36,784 bases of DNA. Origin: Candidatus Chloroploca mongolica. Lineage in GTDB: Bacteria; Chloroflexota; Chloroflexia; Chloroflexales; Chloroflexaceae. This document shows positions 32,690 to 36,784 of this stretch, in pieces. The stretch covers positions 1 to 36,784 of the forward strand of contig NZ_SIJK02000051.1 in the NCBI RefSeq assembly GCF_004762035.2. The letters are read 5' to 3'. Both the position numbers and the translations under genes were made by a program. The notes beneath the pieces were generated by a model that saw only the letters and a list, made by a program, of their open reading frames with translations, was not told where the DNA came from and did no database searches. Position 1 is the stretch's first letter; each line of letters begins with the position of its first letter.

Positions 32690-34567
32690 ATGCCACCGAT
32701 GAAGAACCCCCGTGTCGGCGAGGTGCGGCCAAGCCAAGTGATCTTCAGCTACGGCGTGGGCGCCCTGGTTGACCTACCACACCTCTCGGTCATTGTCATG
32801 GGCCTCGACGACTGGACGGTGGACGGCGGCCTGGCTCGTGTCATCGAGGAGGAGCGGCTGCTCCGCGCCGTTCGCTCGCAGCTCGGCAGTCAAGTTCAAA
32901 AGCTGCTCGCCCCACCTGCGCTGCCGCCGGGTAACGGCCCGGTGGACCCGTTCAGCGATCTCGCACGGGTCGGCGTACCCGTGGCGCTCTTCCCCCGCTG
33001 GATGCTCTGCCCGCGCTGCCAGCGCCTGTCGCCGCTCAGCAGCGGCCTGTTTACGCGTAGTAGGGACGACGCATTCCACCCGGAGCGCACGCGCTACGTT
33101 CACGTCGGCTGCGAGGAAGGCAAGCAGCCGATCGTTGTCCCGGCACGCTTCCTGGTCGCCTGCGAGCACGGGCACCTCGATGACTTCCCATGGGTCGAGT
33201 TTGTCCATCGCGGCCCGACGACATGCGCGACACAGTTGCGGCTCATCGAATACGGCCCAAGCGGTGAGGCGCGCGACCTGGTCGTGCGGTGCGACACGTG
33301 CGAAAGGAGTCGGCAGCTCTCGGACGCCTTCGGCGAGGAGGGACGGGCACGCATGCCCAAGTGCCGTGGGCGCCGGCCGCACCTGCGCGACTTTGACCCG
33401 CAAGGCTGCGCTCAGCAGGTGCGGGCTATTCTGCTCGGAGCCTCCAACCTCTGGTTCGGCGACACAGTCATCGCCCTGGCGATCCCGACTGAGTCGGTCA
33501 AACTGGCCCAGTTGGTTGAGAGCAAGTGGACCTCTCTCCAACAGGTGCCCAACGAGCAGTTCATCACCGTGATGCGTGGGATGACGCCAAACCCCTTCAG
33601 CGAGTTTATCGGCTACAGCGACAACGAGATCTGGCAAGCGATCGAGCGGCGACGTGCGCAGGCCCAGAGCGGCGAGAGCGATGATCCCGTTGATCTGAAA
33701 GGGCGTGAGTGGGAGCAGTTTGCTCACCCCGCGAGCCATACTCCCTCCAAAGACTTTCGACTGCGGGAGGTTGCGGTGCCAAGCGGCTTTACGCAGCCCA
33801 TCGCACGCGTCGTGCTCGTCGAGCGGCTGCGGGAGGTACGTGCGCTCATCGGCTTTACGCGCATTGACGCGCCGGGCGAGATCGGGGCGAACCCCGAGGG
33901 CAGTGAGCAGCGGCGGATGACGCTTGCACGCAAAGCGCCGGCCTGGGTCCCGGCGGCCGAGGTGCGCGGCGAGGGGATCTTTATCCAGTTCGACGAAGCT
34001 GCCATCCAGCAATGGCTGTCCCACGAGGTAACAGAGCGCCGCGAGGAGCAGTTCCGAGCGTCACACACAAGCTGGCGTCGCGCGCGGCGGATTGAGCCGC
34101 CGGAGGCCGACTTCCCCGGTATGCGCTACATCCTGCTGCACACGTTCACCCACGCGCTCATGCGGCAGTTGGTGCTGGAGTGCGGCTACAACGCCGCCAG
34201 CCTGCGCGAGCGTATCTACGCGCGGAACCCGAAGGAGATCGATGGGCGGCCCGAGCCCATGGCCGGCGTGTTGATCTATACGGCTGCACCGGACAGCGAA
34301 GGAACCCTCGGCGGGTTGGTCGGGCTGGGGGAGCCTGAGCAGTTGCGCCGCCACCTCCAGGCGGCGCTGCGTGATGCGATGCAATGCGCCTCAGACCCCC
34401 TGTGCGCCGAGCATGAGCCGAGCGTGCGCGGAACCACCGTACACGCTGCGGCCTGCCACGCTTGCCTCTTTGCCCCTGAGACATCGTGCGAGCGGGGGAA
34501 CCGCTACCTCGACCGATCGGTACTCGTATCGACCGTTGAGCGCGAAGACCTGGCGTTCTTTCAATGA
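32690..34567 (+). CDS. drmB: DrmB: core DISARM DUF1998 protein
   Basis: The protein is 625 aa. ATG 32690 has GAGGAA about 8 bases upstream and lies 3 bases after drmA. The N-terminus VRPSQVIFSYGVGALVDLPH is the conserved DrmB start. Zinc-type Cys pairs occur at CPRC (107-110) and in VVRCDTCERSR, with CEHGHLDDFPW between. The DUF1998 domain begins near 480 (LLHTFTHALMRQL) and ends with a Cys/His cluster (CASDPLCAEH, ACHACLFAPETSCERGNRYL). DrmB is the partner of DrmA in the DISARM core complex. Its stop overlaps the drmC start (ATGA). Confidence 0.93.
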   Translation: MPPMKNPRVGEVRPSQVIFSYGVGALVDLPHLSVIVMGLDDWTVDGGLARVIEEERLLRAVRSQLGSQVQKLLAPPALPPGNGPVDPFSDLARVGVPVALFPRWMLCPRCQRLSPLSSGLFTRSRDDAFHPERTRYVHVGCEEGKQPIVVPARFLVACEHGHLDDFPWVEFVHRGPTTCATQLRLIEYGPSGEARDLVVRCDTCERSRQLSDAFGEEGRARMPKCRGRRPHLRDFDPQGCAQQVRAILLGASNLWFGDTVIALAIPTESVKLAQLVESKWTSLQQVPNEQFITVMRGMTPNPFSEFIGYSDNEIWQAIERRRAQAQSGESDDPVDLKGREWEQFAHPASHTPSKDFRLREVAVPSGFTQPIARVVLVERLREVRALIGFTRIDAPGEIGANPEGSEQRRMTLARKAPAWVPAAEVRGEGIFIQFDEAAIQQWLSHEVTERREEQFRASHTSWRRARRIEPPEADFPGMRYILLHTFTHALMRQLVLECGYNAASLRERIYARNPKEIDGRPEPMAGVLIYTAAPDSEGTLGGLVGLGEPEQLRRHLQAALRDAMQCASDPLCAEHEPSVRGTTVHAAACHACLFAPETSCERGNRYLDRSVLVSTVEREDLAFFQ

Positions 34568-35385
34568 GCCGCACGATGGATGAGCAGCGGCAAGTCATGG
34601 TCACCGAGGCGGCGCGGCTCGCTGCCGAGCTTCCGCTCTCGGCGGTGATCACCCTCGCGCACACGCTAGAGCGCCTGGGCGATGCTGCTTCGCACGAGGC
34701 ACGGCGGGCACAGGTATTCCAGGCGGTGCCCCAACCCTCGCAACGTGCACACGTCCGTACGCTGCTCGACGAGTGGCTTCAGCGCGCCGCCGACATTCCC
34801 GCGCTGGAGGTCGCTCTGGCGCTTCGGGCCGCCGTCGCAGCAACCCGGCGTGCGCGTGAGCAGCAGCATATCGAGTTGGTGTGGACCGGGCCGCTTGCCG
34901 TCGGCGTTTCAATGCGCCGCACCGACCAGGCCCTGCTCCAGGTTATTAACAGCGCGCGCCAGGAACTGCTCATCGTCAGCTTCGCGGTCTATAAGATCCC
35001 AGTGATCGCGGAGGCAATCGTTCGGGCAGCGACCCGGGGTGTCGCCATCCGCATCTGTGTTGAGGCGCCCGAGCCGAGCGGCCAGAAAATGGCTTACGAC
35101 ACCATCCGAGCCCTGGGGACTGAGGTAGGCGCGATGACGACGATTTACATCTGGCCCGCTAACCAGCGCTTCACAGACTCCAGCGGCCGAACCGGCGTCC
35201 TCCACACCAAATGCGCCGTCGCCGACCGGCGGCTCCTGTTTCTCTCAAGCGCCAACCTGACGGAGTACGCACTGAACCTGAACATGGAGCTCGGCGCCCT
35301 CATCTACGGCGGCGGCGAGCCGGAGACCGTCGCCGCCCAATTCGAGCGCATGATCGCTGAAGGCATCCTCCAAAAAGCGCAGTAG
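34564..35385 (+). CDS. drmC: DrmC: phospholipase-D-fold protein of DISARM
   Basis: The protein is 273 aa. ATG 34564 overlaps the drmB stop by 4 bases, implying coupled translation. The fold is PLD-like: QVINSARQELLIVSFAVYKI, then the catalytic HKD motif HTKCAVADRRLLFLSSAN (His214, Lys216, Asp221) and NMELGALI. One HKD motif per chain means an active site would form in a dimer, as in PLD nucleases. The residues for phosphodiesterase chemistry are present. In the one tested class 2 system drmC was reported as dispensable, so its contribution may be accessory. It is the last gene of the DISARM core here. Confidence 0.92.
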   Translation: MSRTMDEQRQVMVTEAARLAAELPLSAVITLAHTLERLGDAASHEARRAQVFQAVPQPSQRAHVRTLLDEWLQRAADIPALEVALALRAAVAATRRAREQQHIELVWTGPLAVGVSMRRTDQALLQVINSARQELLIVSFAVYKIPVIAEAIVRAATRGVAIRICVEAPEPSGQKMAYDTIRALGTEVGAMTTIYIWPANQRFTDSSGRTGVLHTKCAVADRRLLFLSSANLTEYALNLNMELGALIYGGGEPETVAAQFERMIAEGILQKAQ

Positions 35386-35462
35386 GCACGCCAAATGGCA
35401 CGCCAGATCTACATGGTTGATCGAAATCACGTACCCGTCTCCCGGATACGGCCAAACACTCT

Positions 35463-35476
35463 GTGCCAGGAGGCAC
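35463..35476. other. Short hairpin between drmC and the truncated gene
   Basis: GTGCC-AGGA-GGCAC forms a 5-bp perfect stem with a 4-base loop, 25 bases upstream of ATG 35501. It is too short and lacks a T-tract to be called a terminator. Confidence 0.3.
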
Positions 35477-35500
35477 ACTCAATCGTAAGCGAGGACGTGC

Positions 35501-35941
35501 ATGAGCCAGGATCTACAGGGATTGGATGACACTGCTCCCGAGCTTGCGAGCAACGAGCAGCCGCCGCCAGCACGACGCGCAGGCGAAGAGGATGTGCGGC
35601 GTCTCATCGAGGGCTTTGTCCCCGACAGCGAGGCATGTCGGCTCGTGCTCACATACCTATCCGACCTGATCGGTGAGGCTCACGGAGTCGGCGCAGAGCG
35701 CTGGGCGATCACCATCCGCGAGCGCCTGCGTTTTATCGCCGGCCTCTACTTCGTTCTCGACATTGAGCGCCGTGGTGTTGGTCTCGCCCTCGATCGCTCT
35801 ACCCTGCAGCCAGAAGATGTGCCACGCCTCCAACAGTTGGCCCATTGGGATATTCGGAGGCGTCCAGCGCATCCTGTGGGTTCGGCGCTTTCCGCGTTCC
35901 GCTTTCCGCTTTCCGCTTTCCGCGTCTTGGCATCAACCTAG
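35501..35941 (+). pseudogene. Probably truncated gene of unknown family at the right edge of the island
   Basis: ATG 35501 has GAGGA five bases upstream. Residues ~1-120 (DVRRLIEGFVPDSEACRLVL, ERWAITIRERLRFIAGLYFV, GVGLALDRSTLQPEDVPRLQ) read as a normal folded protein start and resemble N-terminal regions of some restriction-type proteins, but I cannot name the family. After about 35860 the frame runs into (G)CTTTCCG repeats and ends with FRFPLSAFRVLAST, which is translated microsatellite. The natural C-terminus therefore appears to be lost. GC-rich minus-strand genes resume directly after, so this marks a likely recombination boundary. It could instead still be a functional short protein. 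Confidence 0.5.
35888..35925. repeat. TTCCGC hexamer microsatellite
   Basis: GCTTTCCGCGTTCC followed by repeated GCTTTCC units forms a short tandem tract at the 3' end of the truncated gene. It lies at the junction between the plus-strand defence cluster and the minus-strand genes. Confidence 0.75.
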
Positions 35942-35950
35942 CCGCGAGGC

Positions 35951-36160
35951 TCATGCGGCGAGCACCGTGATCCCCCTGGACGGCTCGACGGTCGCGGCCA
36001 GCAGGTCGGCCAGCAGGCCGTCCAGCAGGCCGTCCAGCAGGGCGACCAGGCGGGCGGGCGGGACGCGGGCTGCGAGGCTGTCCAGGAGGGCCTGGGTTGC
36101 CTCGCGGTCGTTGCGCCGCATGGCGGCGGCGAGGGCGGTGAGCATCGCATCGGTGGTCAT
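35951..36160 (-). CDS. Small hypothetical protein, Leu/Asp/Gly repeats
   Basis: This 69-aa protein starts at ATG 36160 (MTTDAMLTALAAAMRRNDRE). The AAAGGAGG about 7 bases upstream is a near-perfect ribosome site and favours this ATG over the in-frame ATG at 36187. The protein is helical, with a repeated LLDGLLDGLLADLL stretch encoded by a 12-bp near-repeat (CCAGCAGGCCGT) around 36009-36045. It has no cysteine, signal or recognised domain. It lies 125 bases downstream of the TPR gene on the same strand and may be co-transcribed. A small adaptor for a STAND/CHAT protein is conceivable but unsupported. Confidence 0.6.
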   Translation of the reverse strand: MTTDAMLTALAAAMRRNDREATQALLDSLAARVPPARLVALLDGLLDGLLADLLAATVEPSRGITVLAA

Positions 36161-36285
36161 GGTAGGGGCCTCCTTTGCCTCCAACATAGCGAGTCCTCCA
36201 TGCTAGACCGTCTGCGCACCGGAAAAGATACGCTCCCGTGGCAAGATCGCCGTGCATGCGGCGCCGGGCCGGGCAACGATGATCA

Positions 36286-36784
36286 TCAGGGCGACGCGAT
36301 CAACGCCAGCACCCGCTCGATCAGCGCCGCGTCTTGCTCGTCGAGGCCCGCCACCAGTGCAGCCAGATCCCGCTCCCCCGCCCAGATGCGTTCGACCGGC
36401 CCGCGCAACATCCAGCCGTTTTGCTCCAATTGGGCCAACGCCTGGGTTACGGCTTCCTGTGGCCCAGTATCGCCGTTTGCCACGGTGACAATCGCGGCGA
36501 GCAAGGGGGCAAAGCGTTCGAGGGGATCGCTCGGTTGCGGCGTTGCGGGGCGACCACGTTGTTGCTGCATAACGGCAAGACTCTGGCGTGAACCCTGCGT
36601 ATGGGGGTGATCAGGGCCAAGACGGGTCTCACGAATCTGAAGCGCCCGGCGCATCAGTCGTTCGGCAGTTGCCAGATCGCCCTGATCGTAATAATTGATC
36701 GCCAAATTGTTGAGGCTGGTGGCGGTAGCGGGATGCTCGGGGCCGAGCACGCGCTCGCTGATGTCCAGGGCGCGTGCATAGAGC
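36286..36784 (-). CDS. TPR-repeat protein, C-terminal part, runs off right edge
   Basis: The frame is open through the right edge; the window holds the last ~165 residues. LYARALDISERVLGPEHPAT, SLNNLAINYYDQGDLATAER and MRRALQIRETRLGPDHPHTQ are kinesin-light-chain-type TPR repeats (TPR_12) with the usual LGPxHP turns. A non-TPR tail of ~75 residues (AGERDLAALVAGLDEQDAAL) follows to the stop at 36286-36288. Proteins with such terminal TPR arrays are commonly STAND ATPases or CHAT proteins in which the repeats sense the trigger; the N-terminal domains are outside the window. The GTG at VLGPEHP is not a real start, because coding sequence continues upstream of it. Confidence 0.8.
   Translation of the reverse strand, partial: LYARALDISERVLGPEHPATATSLNNLAINYYDQGDLATAERLMRRALQIRETRLGPDHPHTQGSRQSLAVMQQQRGRPATPQPSDPLERFAPLLAAIVTVANGDTGPQEAVTQALAQLEQNGWMLRGPVERIWAGERDLAALVAGLDEQDAALIERVLALIASP

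Noticed and set aside
11770-35385. BREX system, because drmMI resembles PglX and helicases are present
   Set aside because: No PglZ, BrxC, BrxA/B or Lon-like gene is seen. DUF1998 drmB, PLD drmC and the drmD-type helicase are the DISARM set.
1-36784. DGR template repeat, reverse transcriptase or Avd gene inside the window
   Set aside because: No reverse transcriptase motif (YxDD-type) or A-rich copy of the variable regions was found. The nested four-helix protein is related to Avd but is of the ordinary IVP type and lies about 10 kb away within drmMI.
1-36784. tRNA or rRNA genes and integrase or transposase genes
   Set aside because: None was recognised by motif or cloverleaf pattern. The excisionase-like protein is the only mobile-element protein seen, and it is too small to define an element.

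Overview
The window is a GC-rich bacterial chromosome segment, most likely from a Chloroflexota bacterium. That is an inference. It rests on CHAT- and NACHT-type proteins carrying a Gly/Thr/Ser-rich linker (GDTxTxGxLTQSTAAIGQGA), PTATPTATP-type linkers in a membrane-anchored SH3-like protein, and the general codon and GC character. No rRNA, tRNA or housekeeping gene is present to place it further. The whole window reads as a defence/accessory island.

Layout. 1-557: start of a minus-strand CHAT-domain (caspase-like) protein that runs off the left edge. 864-1103: an orphan Phd/YefM-type antitoxin. 1324-7516: two tandem, nearly identical NACHT ATPases with C-terminal FGE-sulfatase/C-type-lectin-fold domains. 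Their last ~30 codons show the first/second-codon-position hypervariation expected of diversity-generating-retroelement (DGR) targets, although no reverse transcriptase or template repeat is in the window. 7517-7882: convergent intergenic DNA with a 20-bp inverted repeat. 7883-9833: minus-strand two-gene membrane operon, preceded by three 105-bp tandem repeats. 10644-10892: an excisionase-like HTH protein. 11006-11339: a six-repeat type I-E-like CRISPR array with one duplicated spacer and no cas genes.

11722-35385 is one long plus-strand cluster: a class 1 DISARM defence system. It contains drmD (SNF2-like helicase), drmMI (adenine methylase), drmA (helicase), drmB (DUF1998) and drmC (phospholipase-D fold). 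The system is unusually expanded. Between drmD and drmMI sits a GxxExxY gene flanked by inverted repeats. Inside drmMI a complete four-helix-bundle (23S rRNA IVP family) gene is overprinted in another frame. Between drmMI and drmA lie an AT-richer pair of unrecognised genes (390 aa with a possible PD-(D/E)XK signature, and a 1397-aa membrane/coiled-coil/TPR/HEAT-like giant), a DUF6508-like protein, and a RelE-fold/UvrD-helicase fusion. In-frame (GGGGATC)n tracts, each followed by a complementary C-rich tract, punctuate drmMI, the UvrD fusion and drmA. The methylase specificity region is visibly AT-richer than its flanks, which suggests exchange of the target-recognition domain.

The cluster ends with a gene that looks truncated at a TTCCGC microsatellite (35501-35941). 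The window then returns to minus-strand genes: a 69-aa protein and a TPR protein that runs off the right edge. Known DISARM biology predicts that the methylase marks host DNA while drmABC, helped by the drmD helicase, block unmodified incoming phage DNA. The inserted genes are candidate extra sensors or effectors; that role is inference.
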